Assembly (NCBI RefSeq): GCF_003951315.1
Contig: NZ_QLJH01000006.1
Coordinates: forward strand, 94,000-157,999
Reading direction: 5' to 3'
DNA length: 64,000 nt
Source: Sphingomonas sp. S-NIH.Pt15_0812
GTDB lineage: Bacteria; Pseudomonadota; Alphaproteobacteria; Sphingomonadales; Sphingomonadaceae
Position numbers and translations under genes: made by a program. The notes below the pieces were generated by a model that saw nothing but the letters and a program-made list of their open reading frames with translations, was not told where the DNA came from and searched no databases. Positions 24,028 to 33,462 of this stretch are shown in pieces. Numbering within the stretch: position 1 is the first letter of the stretch; each line of letters opens with the position of its first letter.

Positions 24028-25335
24028 ATGACCGAGGCCCTGGCCCCCACCCCCGCTCCGCCGGAGAAACCGCGTGGCCGGGTGCGCTGGATCGTCTGCG
24101 CCCTGCTGTTCGCGGCGGTGGCGCTCAGCTATATCGACCGGCTGGTGCTGCCGACGCTCAAGCCCGAGCTCCAGGCGCGCTACGACTGGAGCGAGCAGGG
24201 CTATGCCGATCTCGCCATCGCCTTCCAGGCCGCCTACGGCATCGCCTATGTGCTGTTCGGGCGGTTCGTCGACCGGGTCGGCGCGCGGATCGGCTATGCG
24301 GTGGCGGTCACTTTGTGGACGATCGGCCATGTCGCCCATGCGCTGTTCACCAGCGCCGGCGGGATGATCTGGGCGCGGCTGCCGCTGGCCGCCGGGGAAG
24401 CGGGCGCGTTTCCCGCCGCGCTCGCCGCGACCTCCGAATGGTTTCCGCAGCGCGAGCGCGCGCTGGCGATCGGCATCTTCAACGCCGGCTCCAATGTCGG
24501 CGCGATCCTGACGCCCCTGGTGGTGCCGGCGATCGCGGTCGCGTTCGGCTGGCGGATGGCGTTCCTGGCGACCGGCGCGCTGACCCTGGTGTGGCTGATC
24601 GCCTGGCTCGGCTTCTATCGCAGCCCGCGCCAGCATCCCCGCGTCACGGCGGCGGAACTCGCCTGGATCGAGGCGGACCCGACGCCCCCCGCCCGGCCGA
24701 TCCGCTGGCGCACGCTGCTCCGCCTGCGCCAGACCTGGGCCTACATGGCCGGCCGCTTCCTGATCGACCCGATCTGGTGGACCTTCCTGTTCTGGCTGCC
24801 CGACTTCTTCAACCGTCAATATGGCGTGAAGATGCTCGACTTCGGCCCGCCCTTGGTCGCGGTCTATGTGCTGGCGGACGTGGGATCGATCGCGGGCGGC
24901 TGGTACTCGTCGCGCCTGCTGGGGCGCGGGTGGAGCGCCAACCGCGCGCGCAAGACCGCGATGGCGACCTGCGCGCTGTTCGCGCTGCCGATCATCGTCG
25001 CGGCGCAGGCCCCGGGCATGTGGTGGGCGGTGCTAGCGATCGGGCTGGCCTGCGCCTGCCACCAGGGCTTCTCCGCCAATGTCTTCGCCATCCCCGGCGA
25101 CCTGTTCCCGCGCGGCATGGGCGGATCGGTGATCGGCCTCGGCGGACTAGCCGGCGCGGTTGGCGGCATGATGATGGCGAAGTTCGCCGGCACGATCCTG
25201 GCCGGCGTCGGCGGCTATGGGCCGATCTTCGCGGTCGCCGGCTGCGCCTATTTCGTCGCGCTGCTCGTCATCCACCTGCTGGTGCCGACCTATGCGCCGG
25301 TCGACCCGGCGCGCCTGGCGGCGGATCGGTCGTAG
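24028..25335 (+). CDS. MFS transporter, hexuronate (ACS/ExuT) type
   Basis: A 435-residue inner-membrane carrier with about 12 helices. YIDRLVLPTLKPELQ in helix 1, the cytoplasmic loop GRFVDRVGARIGYAV, and RLPLAAGEAGAFPAALAATSEWFPQRERALA are the ACS-family signatures shared with ExuT and GudP. It lies four bases after manD, so both are surely one transcript. The role is uptake across the inner membrane of the sugar acid processed by ManD; the receptor at 25575 could bring it, or an oligomer, across the outer membrane. The cytoplasmic central loop is at about residues 195-225 (PRQHPRVTAAELAWIEADP). Confidence 0.88.
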   Translation: MTEALAPTPAPPEKPRGRVRWIVCALLFAAVALSYIDRLVLPTLKPELQARYDWSEQGYADLAIAFQAAYGIAYVLFGRFVDRVGARIGYAVAVTLWTIGHVAHALFTSAGGMIWARLPLAAGEAGAFPAALAATSEWFPQRERALAIGIFNAGSNVGAILTPLVVPAIAVAFGWRMAFLATGALTLVWLIAWLGFYRSPRQHPRVTAAELAWIEADPTPPARPIRWRTLLRLRQTWAYMAGRFLIDPIWWTFLFWLPDFFNRQYGVKMLDFGPPLVAVYVLADVGSIAGGWYSSRLLGRGWSANRARKTAMATCALFALPIIVAAQAPGMWWAVLAIGLACACHQGFSANVFAIPGDLFPRGMGGSVIGLGGLAGAVGGMMMAKFAGTILAGVGGYGPIFAVAGCAYFVALLVIHLLVPTYAPVDPARLAADRS

Positions 25336-25463
25336 CGATAGGGCTTCACGCGCCGGATCTGCCATTCGCCGGGGGCCAGGCGGACGTGGCGGTCCTGACG
25401 GGTCTCCTGTCGGTCCAACGCCCTCGTCATCAACGGCCGCAGCCATCCTGCCCGCACCATATC

Positions 25464-25474
25464 GCATATTGGCC
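25464..25474. promoter_or_regulatory. Candidate operator half-site upstream of the TonB receptor
   Basis: GCATATTGGCC is the exact reverse complement of GGCCAATATGC at 22650-22660 in the manD promoter. It lies about 100 bases upstream of the receptor start and suggests common control by the GntR regulator. Confidence 0.4.
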
Positions 25475-25574
25475 GGGCAACAACGATTAACCTGTCAGGC
25501 CAGTTATCGGTAACATGCACAGCATCGAAAAATGGCAGACCGGATGAAACGGCCGCCTTCAGGAGGGGAATGAC

Positions 25575-28500
25575 ATGAAGCTCGCGTCACCAATGCGTCG
25601 CCTGAACACGCCGCTGGCCCTGTTGCTGTGCACATCGGCCTGGCCGGCCCTGGCGCAGGTCGCGCCGACGCCGGGCGCCCCGACCGCCTCCTCGGACAGC
25701 AGCGCGACCACCCTGCCCGACGCGAACACGCAGGATGGCGCGGGCAATACCCAGCCGACCCAGATCGACTCGAGCGACCAGGCCCCCGCCGATCCGTCCG
25801 CGACCGGCAACCAGGATATCATCGTCACCGGATATCGCGCGTCGCTGCAAAGCCAGACCAACGCGAAGAAGAATTCGATCGGCTTCACCGACACGATCTT
25901 CGCCGAGGATATCGGCAAGTTCCCCGACACCAACATCGCCGAATCGGTCAACCGCATCCCCGGCGTGACGATCAGCCGCGAGGTCACGGGCGAAGGCGCG
26001 AACGTCGCGATCCGCGGTCTCGGCACCAACTTCACCCGCGTGCTGCTGAACGGCGCGCCGGTCGCGATCGCCTCGGTCCGCTTCGACGCGCAGAGCACCA
26101 ATCGCGAGGTCGATCTCGACCTGATCCCGACCGAATTGTTCACCCAGCTGACCGTCAGCAAGTCGCCCACCGCCAGCCAGATCGAGGGCGGCGCGGCCGG
26201 CACGGTCAACCTGCGCTCGGCACGTCCGTTCGACAATCCCAAGCCCTATATCAGCTACGGCCTTCAGGGGTCGAAGGTCAGCAGCGCCGACAAATGGGGC
26301 TATCGCGGCTATGCGCTGGCCAGCATGACCTCGGGCAATTTCGGCCTGCTGGTCGGCGGCGCGGCGGTGAAGAACCGCTTCCGCGTCGACGGGTTCGAGA
26401 CGATCGGCTGGACCAATCCGAACCTCACCGCGTCGCAGAACACCGGCTCGACGCGCAATGCGACCGGCGGCGGCAACTTCACCATCCCCGGCACCGTGCC
26501 CGCCAATGCCGGCAACGGCCTGACGCCCGGCACGGTCATCGACCAGGCGTTCCTGCTGCGCAACAATCCGGGTGCGACGATCGAGCAGATCGACAACGGC
26601 CTGCTGCCCCGCCTGGGCCGTCCGCGCACCGAGATCGGCGAGCGCACCCGCTATAACGGCCTCGTCTCGGCCGAGTGGCGGCCGAGCGACGCCTTCCACT
26701 TCTATGTCGACGGCATGTATGCCAAGCGCGACACCGAATTCTCGCGCAACGCGATGAACTGGGCGGTGCGCAACGGCGCGGCGATCCCGCTCAACACCAC
26801 CTATGACAAGACGGATTGCGCGTCGGGCTGCACCGTCACCGGCGGCACCTATGCCAATTCGCAGTTCTTCCTCGAATATCGGCCGTACAAGGACAAGCAG
26901 GACTATTGGGGCGTCAATCCCGGTGCCGAGTTCATCATCAACGACCATATCAAGGGCGATCTGCAGGCCAATTACACGCGCAGCAAGTTCCGCCGCGAAA
27001 GCCCGACCTTCCTGGTCATCACCCCGACCAGCAGCGGCACCACCGTCACCTATCAGAACACCGGCGGCATCCCGACGATAACCAGCAATGTCGACCTGAA
27101 CAACCCGGCCAATTTCGGTTGGGCCGGCGGCGGTCGCGTCCAGCTCTCCGGCGAGGAACGCCGGACCGAGACCAAGGGCGTGCGCGGCAGCCTGTTGTTC
27201 GGCGACGAGAAGAGGTTCAGCGTCCGCGTCGGCGCGGCCTATGACGACACCTCGCGGCGGATCAGCCCGTTCGACAACAGCAATGCCTGGTCGGCGGCGA
27301 TCTGCGGCAACAACCCCAACGTGCTGCTGCCCGGCCCGAACCGCCAGCCGCTGTGCGATGGCGCGAACCAGCCCGGCACGGTGCCGCCCGCCGGCTATCC
27401 GACCTATCCCGCCTATGGCACCGGCTTCACGGTCGGCGGCCAGCCGATCGTCTATGGCGGCTCGATCATCCCGACCGCGCTCGTCCCCTCCTTCCTCCTG
27501 CCCGGCGACAACGGCTTCATCACCGTCGACTGGAACAAGGTGAAGGCCGCGACCGGCTATGACAGGCTGCTCGCCGGCGCGACGGAGACGGGTTCGGGCA
27601 CCAGCGGCGCGAATGGCGGCCTGATCCGCGAGAAGGTGACCGGCACCTTCATCGAGGGCAACGGCATCATCGACGTCAACGATACCGACACGCTGCGCGT
27701 CAATGCCGGCGTCCGCTATGTCCGCACGCAGCAGATCGTCGGCGGCCGCACCAGCATCCCCGATCCGCGCAATACGCGGGGCGGCGTGACCTGTCCCGGC
27801 TCCACCGCCAACAACTTCGCGCTGGACGGTTCCTGCTATCCGGTCACGGTCGCCTTTGCCGAGACGAACCGCCTCTATTCCAACTTCCTGCCCTCGGCGA
27901 GCGTCGCCTACAGCTTCGGCAACAAGGCGGTGGCGCGTGGTTCGATCTCGCGCACGATGACCCGGCCGGACCCGAACCAGCTGCTGCCGGGCGCGTCCTT
28001 CACCTCGCCCTCGGCGGATGTCGGCAATCTCGGCAACAACGCGCTCAATCCGTACATCTCGAACAATATCGACCTGGGCTTCGAATATTATACCGGCGGC
28101 GAGGGCGTGATCGCGTTCGCGGCGTTCCGCAAGTCGATCACCGGCTTCACCGTCAACGGTCTGACCACCGTGCCCTTCTCGACCCTGGAGCAATATGGCA
28201 TCACCTTCGCCACGCTGACCCAGGCGCAGCAGCTTGCCCTCGCCTCGCGCGCACCGGCCGGCACCCCGCCCGAACAGGTGCTGGTCCAGGTCCAGCAGCA
28301 GGTGAACGCCGATGGCAAGCTCAAGGTCAACGGCCTGGAGTTCCAGATCACCCAGCCGCTCGACTTCCTGACCCAATATATCGGCGTCACCGGCTTCGGC
28401 GTGCAGGGCAACCTGACGCTGATCGACCAGAAGGGCGAAGGCACCGGTGCGCCGGCCATCGCGCTCGGCGTCGCGCCGACCACCTACACGGCGACCGGCT

Positions 28501-28808
28501 ATTATGAAGGCCACGGCCTGTCGGCGCGCCTGACCTATACGTTCAACGAGGGGTCGCAGGCGTCGGGCCTCAACCAGAACGGCCTGCCCAATGCGGCGAT
28601 CTTCGGCCGCGATTACGGCCAGCTTGACTTCTCGGGCAATCTCGACCTCGGCAAGGTGTTCGGCAACAGCTACATGCCAACCCTGGTCGTCAACGTGATC
28701 AACATCACCAAGGAAGCCCAGTCGAGCTACTTCCAGTTCCCGAATGCCACCTTCAACCAGTATCAGCCGGGCCGCACCCTGCTGGTCGGCATCCGCGGTC
28801 GCTTCTGA
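25575..28808 (+). CDS. TonB-dependent receptor, Xanthomonas/Caulobacter oligosaccharide type
   Basis: A 1077-residue outer-membrane receptor. A signal peptide ends near WPALAQ, followed by a long low-complexity Thr/Ser/Asp region with DIIVTGYRASLQS (TonB-box-like), the plug domain (IFAEDIGKFPDTNIAESVNRIPGV, AIRGLGTNFTRVLLNGAPV), and the barrel ending in LLVGIRGRF with C-terminal phenylalanine, as outer-membrane assembly requires. Receptors of this subfamily transport plant or algal oligosaccharides. The ATG follows AGGAGGGG. Its position behind manD/MFS suggests import of uronate-containing oligomers. A strong hairpin follows at 28837. Confidence 0.93.
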   Translation: MKLASPMRRLNTPLALLLCTSAWPALAQVAPTPGAPTASSDSSATTLPDANTQDGAGNTQPTQIDSSDQAPADPSATGNQDIIVTGYRASLQSQTNAKKNSIGFTDTIFAEDIGKFPDTNIAESVNRIPGVTISREVTGEGANVAIRGLGTNFTRVLLNGAPVAIASVRFDAQSTNREVDLDLIPTELFTQLTVSKSPTASQIEGGAAGTVNLRSARPFDNPKPYISYGLQGSKVSSADKWGYRGYALASMTSGNFGLLVGGAAVKNRFRVDGFETIGWTNPNLTASQNTGSTRNATGGGNFTIPGTVPANAGNGLTPGTVIDQAFLLRNNPGATIEQIDNGLLPRLGRPRTEIGERTRYNGLVSAEWRPSDAFHFYVDGMYAKRDTEFSRNAMNWAVRNGAAIPLNTTYDKTDCASGCTVTGGTYANSQFFLEYRPYKDKQDYWGVNPGAEFIINDHIKGDLQANYTRSKFRRESPTFLVITPTSSGTTVTYQNTGGIPTITSNVDLNNPANFGWAGGGRVQLSGEERRTETKGVRGSLLFGDEKRFSVRVGAAYDDTSRRISPFDNSNAWSAAICGNNPNVLLPGPNRQPLCDGANQPGTVPPAGYPTYPAYGTGFTVGGQPIVYGGSIIPTALVPSFLLPGDNGFITVDWNKVKAATGYDRLLAGATETGSGTSGANGGLIREKVTGTFIEGNGIIDVNDTDTLRVNAGVRYVRTQQIVGGRTSIPDPRNTRGGVTCPGSTANNFALDGSCYPVTVAFAETNRLYSNFLPSASVAYSFGNKAVARGSISRTMTRPDPNQLLPGASFTSPSADVGNLGNNALNPYISNNIDLGFEYYTGGEGVIAFAAFRKSITGFTVNGLTTVPFSTLEQYGITFATLTQAQQLALASRAPAGTPPEQVLVQVQQQVNADGKLKVNGLEFQITQPLDFLTQYIGVTGFGVQGNLTLIDQKGEGTGAPAIALGVAPTTYTATGYYEGHGLSARLTYTFNEGSQASGLNQNGLPNAAIFGRDYGQLDFSGNLDLGKVFGNSYMPTLVVNVINITKEAQSSYFQFPNATFNQYQPGRTLLVGIRGRF

Positions 28809-28836
28809 TCCGCGACCGCCGCTTTCGGGAATGATG

Positions 28837-28869
28837 GACAGGGTCGGCCACGAGGCCGGCCCTGTCTGC
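28837..28869 (+). terminator. Hairpin terminator after the TonB receptor
   Basis: Stem 28837-28849 with 28854-28866 (13 bp, one G-U), loop ACGA, followed by TGCTTTC. The T-run is short, so efficiency may be moderate. Confidence 0.65.
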
Positions 28870-28937
28870 TTTCGGTCATGGATCGTTCAGCCGCGCCGGC
28901 CTAGTCGCCCGACCCCATCGTCAGCGGACCGACGTTC

Positions 28938-29636
28938 ATGCATTGGATCATGGATCGCGACCAGCGCGTCGACCATTGCCTCTCCGCCCTGCTCGTCCTG
29001 CAATGCCTCACCCTGTTCGTCATGATCCCGCTGGCGCAGCGGGGCGCGCTGGGGCGGACCCTGCTCGACATCTGCCACCTGGCCTTCGCCATATTGTGCG
29101 TGACGGTGCTGACCCGGCACCGGCTGTTGCAGTTGGTGACGCTCGGCTGCCTGGCGCTGCTCACCGCCTGGCCGCTGTTCGGGCATCTGGTCTCCGCGTC
29201 GCTGCAGCTCGACTCGGTCCAGCAGCATGAGGCGATCGCGCTGGTCTCCTTCGTGTTCAACGGCGCGGTGACGGGCGTGGTGGCGCATCACGTCTTCGCC
29301 GCCGGACGGCGCGTCACCATGCACCGCATCCGGGGGGCGGTGCTGCTCTATCTCAACATCGCGGCGCTGTTCGCCATCGCCTATGGCGCGATCGCCATGT
29401 ATGCGCCGGGGGCCTTCACCGGCACCAACCTGCACGGCCATGGCCGCGACGGCCTGTCCGCCGTCTTCACCTATTTCAGCCTGACGACGCTGACCACGAC
29501 CGGCTTCGGCGATATCGTGCCGACCGAGCCGCTGACCCGCAGCCTCGCCAATCTGGAGGCGGTGATCGGCCAGCTCTTCCCGGCGACGTTGCTCGCCCGG
29601 CTGGTTGCGCTCCACATGGTGCATGAGGAGCGGTAG
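28938..29636 (+). CDS. Potassium-channel-like membrane protein (ion_trans_2 type)
   Basis: A 232-residue integral protein with about four N-terminal helices (LSALLVLQCLTLFVM, TLLDICHLAFAILCVTVL, LVTLGCLALLTAWPLF, IALVSFVFNGAVTGVV), then a pore unit: helix RGAVLLYLNIAALFAIAYGAIAM, the pore loop with TTTGFGD, and a last helix NLEAVIGQLFPATLLARLVAL. TTTGFGD is a variant of the TVGYGD selectivity filter, so K+ selectivity is likely but relaxed. There is no cytoplasmic RCK domain. It is convergent with the gene ending at 29646, only nine bases away. Physiological role is unknown. Confidence 0.78.
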   Translation: MHWIMDRDQRVDHCLSALLVLQCLTLFVMIPLAQRGALGRTLLDICHLAFAILCVTVLTRHRLLQLVTLGCLALLTAWPLFGHLVSASLQLDSVQQHEAIALVSFVFNGAVTGVVAHHVFAAGRRVTMHRIRGAVLLYLNIAALFAIAYGAIAMYAPGAFTGTNLHGHGRDGLSAVFTYFSLTTLTTTGFGDIVPTEPLTRSLANLEAVIGQLFPATLLARLVALHMVHEER

Positions 29637-29645
29637 GCAGGTCCG

Positions 29646-31865
29646 TCAAAAGCCTTTCAGCAGCGGCAATATGGTCGAATAATCGTCGGTCCAGGCCGAC
29701 AGGCCCGGCCGGCGGCGCATCGGCCGCCACTCGGAATGGCGCGCCCGCAACGCCGCCAGCGTCCCCGGGTCGCGGGACAGCGCGACCCAGAGCGAGGTGG
29801 TGGCATCGGGATCGAGCGGCGACGGGTGGTAGTTCATCACCGCACCCTGCCAGCCACCGGCATCCGCTACCGCCGCGACCACCGGTTCCAGGTCGAGATA
29901 GCGGTTGGAAATGTGGACCATCAGCAGGCCGCGCGGGGCCAGCACGCGCGCATAGCTCGCAAAGGCCTCGCGCGTCATCAGATGCGCCGGCACCGAGTCC
30001 GAGGAGAAGGCATCGAGCGCCAGCAGGTCGAGTGAGCCCGTCCCCTCCCGCGCGATGTTGATCCGGGCATCGCCTAGCCGGATCGTCGGATCGGGCAGGC
30101 AGCGGCTCAGATAAGTGAACTGCCCGGTATCGCGCGCGATCCGGACCACCGCCGGATCGATTTCGTAGAAGCGCCAGTCCTGTCCCCTTTGTGCATAGCA
30201 GGCGAGTGTACCGGTGCCGAGCCCCACCACCCCGACCCGCGCCTGCGGGCCGTAGAGGTCCGGCAGCGCGGTCATCGCCAGTCCCACGCCCGAGCCGGGG
30301 GCGTAGTAGGTGGTCGGCGTCCGCTCGCGGGTCGGGCTGCCGATCAGCTGGATGCCATGGACGGTGGTGCCATGGTCCAGCTCGCGGATGCGCGACGTAC
30401 CGCGCACGGTATAGACGCCGAAATAGCTGCGCGTCCGTGCCCCCGGCTGCGCCGAGAGTTCGAGCGAGCGGAAGCCGCCGAACAGCATCAGCGCGGTCGC
30501 CAGCACCAGGCCATATGCCAGCCGCCGGCCCATCGCCATCAGCCCGACCGCGGCGATGACGACGAAGATCGGCCCGCGATAGGCCTCGCCGGCCAGACCG
30601 TCCGGGCCATAGGCCTGGAGCAGGACCAGCAGCAGCATCGCCGCGATCACGGTGGCATGGGCAGCGAGACGCGCCGACCCGGTCCAGATCGCGCGCAGCG
30701 AGCCGGTCAGGTACAGCGACGGGGCCAGCGCCCCCGCCGCCAGGATCAGCAGCGGATATTCATAGGTCCAGTCGAACAGCACCGACGCGATCAGCCCGGC
30801 GAACACCCCGCCCAGGGCGCCGCCGAACGCCATCGCCAGATAGAAGCCGGTCAGCCGGTCGGGCGCGGGTCGCACGCGGTAGAGCGCGGTGTGCAGCGCC
30901 ACCGACGCCATGAAGAGCAGCGTGAGGGCAACCAGCAGGTTGATGCCGGCGCGCGCCTGATAGCCGCCCATCATCACGCCGCCGAACAGCAGGATCGTCA
31001 TCGGGGCAATGCGCGTCAGCAGGTCCGCGACCGAGCGATCGGTGGCGAAGGCGACGCTGAAGCTGAGCAGATAGAGGCCGAGCGGCAGCACCCAGAGCAG
31101 CGGCATCGCGACGATGTCGGTGGTGATATAGGTGGAGGTCGCCAGCATCAGCCCCGAGGGCACGAGGCTGAGCGCGATCCAATAGACGATCCTGCCGGCC
31201 CCGGCCGGGCGGCTGACCGGCCCCGCCGCCGCCACGTCCACCGCCACCGCCCTGCGCGGCAGCAGCGTCGCACAGGCGGCGACCAGCAGGATCAGCAACG
31301 CATAGCCGCCGCTCCACAACAGGCTCTGCCGATGCACCGCCATCAGCGGCTCGACCAGCAGCGGATAGGCGATCAGCCCGGCGAAGCTGCCGAGATTGGA
31401 GGCGGCGTAGAGCGCATAGGGATCGCGGCCGCCGCTCGCCAGGCTGAACCAGCGTTGCACCAGCGGGGCCTGCGCCGCGACCGCGAAGAAGAGCGGCCCG
31501 ATCGAGGCCAGCAGCAGCCACGGCGCCCAGAGTGCCGGCTGGCCCGCCGCCGGGATCTGGATCGCGGCCAGGCCGATCGGCAGCCACAAGGCCGCCAGCA
31601 GCAACAGGCCGAGATGGATCGCCGCCTGCACGCGCGGGCGCGCCCGGGCCAGCGCATGGGCATAGGCATAGCCGCCGAGCAGCAGCGCCTGATAGACCAG
31701 CATCGCCGAGTTCCACACCGCCGGCGCGCCGCCCAGCCGGGGCAAGGCCATGCGCGCCACCATCGGCTGGACCAGGAACAGCAGGAAGGAGCCAGTCAGG
31801 ATCGTCAGGACGAACAGCCATCCGCCGAACCGCCCCCGGTCCGCCCCGCCCCCCTCCGTCGTCAT
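29646..31865 (-). CDS. Membrane-fused spermidine-synthase-like protein
   Basis: A 739-residue protein. About 12-14 hydrophobic helices fill residues 15-480 (FLLFLVQPMVARMALPRLGG at the start is characteristic), and a C-terminal spermidine-synthase fold domain follows at about 500-735, with VGVVGLGTGTLACYA for the nucleotide site and YEIDPAVVRIA and LLALDAFSSDSVPAHL downstream. The family is named fused spermidine synthase, but the true substrate is unknown. The ATG at 31865 overlaps the stop of the GNAT gene (ATGA); a longer open frame upstream is the GNAT gene read out of frame and was rejected. Part of a hemB-GNAT-SpeE-like chain. Confidence 0.85.
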   Translation of the reverse strand: MTTEGGGADRGRFGGWLFVLTILTGSFLLFLVQPMVARMALPRLGGAPAVWNSAMLVYQALLLGGYAYAHALARARPRVQAAIHLGLLLLAALWLPIGLAAIQIPAAGQPALWAPWLLLASIGPLFFAVAAQAPLVQRWFSLASGGRDPYALYAASNLGSFAGLIAYPLLVEPLMAVHRQSLLWSGGYALLILLVAACATLLPRRAVAVDVAAAGPVSRPAGAGRIVYWIALSLVPSGLMLATSTYITTDIVAMPLLWVLPLGLYLLSFSVAFATDRSVADLLTRIAPMTILLFGGVMMGGYQARAGINLLVALTLLFMASVALHTALYRVRPAPDRLTGFYLAMAFGGALGGVFAGLIASVLFDWTYEYPLLILAAGALAPSLYLTGSLRAIWTGSARLAAHATVIAAMLLLVLLQAYGPDGLAGEAYRGPIFVVIAAVGLMAMGRRLAYGLVLATALMLFGGFRSLELSAQPGARTRSYFGVYTVRGTSRIRELDHGTTVHGIQLIGSPTRERTPTTYYAPGSGVGLAMTALPDLYGPQARVGVVGLGTGTLACYAQRGQDWRFYEIDPAVVRIARDTGQFTYLSRCLPDPTIRLGDARINIAREGTGSLDLLALDAFSSDSVPAHLMTREAFASYARVLAPRGLLMVHISNRYLDLEPVVAAVADAGGWQGAVMNYHPSPLDPDATTSLWVALSRDPGTLAALRARHSEWRPMRRRPGLSAWTDDYSTILPLLKGF

Positions 31866-32407
31866 GCGGCGCGTCGCCACAGGCCGGGCCGCGCGATGCG
31901 ATAGAGGATGTGGGCGCGCGGCGGCTCGCCGGGGGTCAGGTCGGGATAGCGGAAATCCTCCTCGGGAAAGCGCACCATGCCCAGCCGCTCCATCAGTCCC
32001 CAGCTGCGCCGGTTGGCAGGCACGGTGACGGCGGCGATGCTCGGCACCGCCAGATTGCGCCAGCCCCAGGCGATGCTGGCCGCCGCCGCCTCGCGCGCAT
32101 AGCCGCGCCCCCAGACGCGCCGGTCGATCTGCCAGCCGATCTCGATCTCGCCGCGCATCGGCGCGTCGCCGGGCTTCAATCCGCAATAGCCCAGGAACGC
32201 GCCATCGGACTTGCGCTCGATCGCCCATTGGCAATGGCCATGTTCGGCCTGGCAGGCCTGGGCGCGGTTGAGCGTCCAGCGCGTCTCGTCGCGGCTGGTC
32301 GGCGGACCCAGATAGCGCATCGCCTCCGCATCCTGGCCCATGGCGTGGAAGGGGGCGAGATCCGCCTCGCGCCAGCCGCGCAGCAGCAGCCGTTCGGTCT
32401 CGATCAC
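31862..32407 (-). CDS. GNAT-family N-acetyltransferase (RimJ/RimL-like)
   Basis: A 181-residue acetyltransferase. VIETERLLLRGWREADLAPF is the RimJ/RimL-type start, EIGWQIDRRVWGRGYAREAAAA supplies the acetyl-CoA site (R/Q-x-x-G-x-A/G variant), and ANRRSWGLMERLGM the family's C-terminal motif. The GTG start overlaps the hemB stop (GTGA), and its own stop overlaps the next ATG. Substrate unknown; possibly a protein N terminus or small amine. Confidence 0.85.
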   Translation of the reverse strand: MIETERLLLRGWREADLAPFHAMGQDAEAMRYLGPPTSRDETRWTLNRAQACQAEHGHCQWAIERKSDGAFLGYCGLKPGDAPMRGEIEIGWQIDRRVWGRGYAREAAAASIAWGWRNLAVPSIAAVTVPANRRSWGLMERLGMVRFPEEDFRYPDLTPGEPPRAHILYRIARPGLWRRAA

Positions 32408-33393
32408 GCGCCCATCAGCCGCGCGGCCTGGGCGGCGTGATAGGTCAGCACGCCCGAACAGCCGGCGCGCTTGAACGCCATCAGCGACTCCATCACCAGC
32501 GCGTCGCGCTCCCCCGCCCCGGCCGCGACCGCCGCCTCGATCATCGCATATTCGCCCGACACCTGATAGGCGAACACCGGCACCTCGAACCGCGTCTTCA
32601 CCCGCTGGATGATGTCCAGATAGGGCAGGCCCGGCTTCACCATCACCGTGTCCGCCCCCTCCGCCAGATCGAGCGCGACCTCGCGCAGCGCCTCCTCGGC
32701 ATTGGCGCTGTCCATCTGGTAGCTCTTCTTGTCGCCCTTCAGCAGGCCCCGGCTGCCGACCGCATCGCGGAACGGGCCGTAGAAAGCGGAGGCATATTTG
32801 GCGGCATAGCTCATGATCTGGACGTTGACATGCCCCTCGCCCTCCAGCGCACTCCGGATCAGGCCGATGCGACCGTCCATCATGTCGGAGGGGGCGACGA
32901 TGTCCGACCCGGCGCGCGCCTGGTTCAGCGCCTGTTGCACCAGCGCGTCGGCGGTGCGGTCGTTGACGACATAGCCGGCCGCATCGACCAGCCCGTCATG
33001 ACCATGGGTGGTATAGGGGTCGAGCGCGACGTCGGTCAGCACGCCGATCTCGGGCACCGCGTCCTTCAACGCCCGGATCGCCCGGCACATGAGGTTGTCC
33101 GGGTTGAGCGCCTCCGAGCCGTCATCGCTGCGCAGATGGTGCGGCGTATTGGGGAACAGCGCGACGCAGGGAATGCCCAGGTCGCGCGCCTCGCGCCCGC
33201 GCGCGACGATGCCGTCGACCGACCAGCGCGAGACGCCGGGCAGCGCCGCGATCGGCTCCTCCACCCCGTCCCCTTCCGCGATGAACAGCGGCCAGATCAG
33301 GTCGGCGGGAGTCAGCACCGTCTCGGCATGGAGCCGGCGGCTCCAGGCGGAGGCACGGGTGCGGCGAAGACGAAGGGCGGGATAAGCGGACAT
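32404..33393 (-). CDS. hemB: Delta-aminolevulinic acid dehydratase (porphobilinogen synthase)
   Basis: A 329-residue heme-pathway enzyme that joins two 5-aminolevulinate molecules into porphobilinogen. Schiff-base lysines are K199 (SYAAKYAS) and K253 (MVKPGLPYLD). The metal site reads DVALDPYTTHGHDG, with aspartates in place of the zinc-binding cysteines, so it is of the Mg-dependent type found in Pseudomonas and alphaproteobacteria. The ATG at 33393 is preceded by a Gly-rich but not strong ribosome-binding site. It heads the chain to the GNAT and membrane-fused proteins. Confidence 0.95.
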   Translation of the reverse strand: MSAYPALRLRRTRASAWSRRLHAETVLTPADLIWPLFIAEGDGVEEPIAALPGVSRWSVDGIVARGREARDLGIPCVALFPNTPHHLRSDDGSEALNPDNLMCRAIRALKDAVPEIGVLTDVALDPYTTHGHDGLVDAAGYVVNDRTADALVQQALNQARAGSDIVAPSDMMDGRIGLIRSALEGEGHVNVQIMSYAAKYASAFYGPFRDAVGSRGLLKGDKKSYQMDSANAEEALREVALDLAEGADTVMVKPGLPYLDIIQRVKTRFEVPVFAYQVSGEYAMIEAAVAAGAGERDALVMESLMAFKRAGCSGVLTYHAAQAARLMGA

Positions 33394-33462
33394 GTTTTCG
33401 CTTTGCGGGATCGCGGCGGCCCCGGCAAGCGTTAGGCACGTTCATTGCGAGGGTGTATCGAT

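Noticed and set aside
25290..25520. Minus-strand 76-codon frame between the MFS and receptor genes
   Set aside because: A protein-like stretch occurs (HVRLAPGEWQIRRVKPYRY) that might be the tail of a lost gene, but it overlaps the MFS 3' end, has no start signal and cannot be supported.
25587..28514. A 975-codon open frame antisense to the TonB receptor
   Set aside because: Composition is Arg/Ala/Asp/Gly-rich without motifs, as expected for the shadow of a high-GC gene on the opposite strand; the sense frame is a clear receptor.
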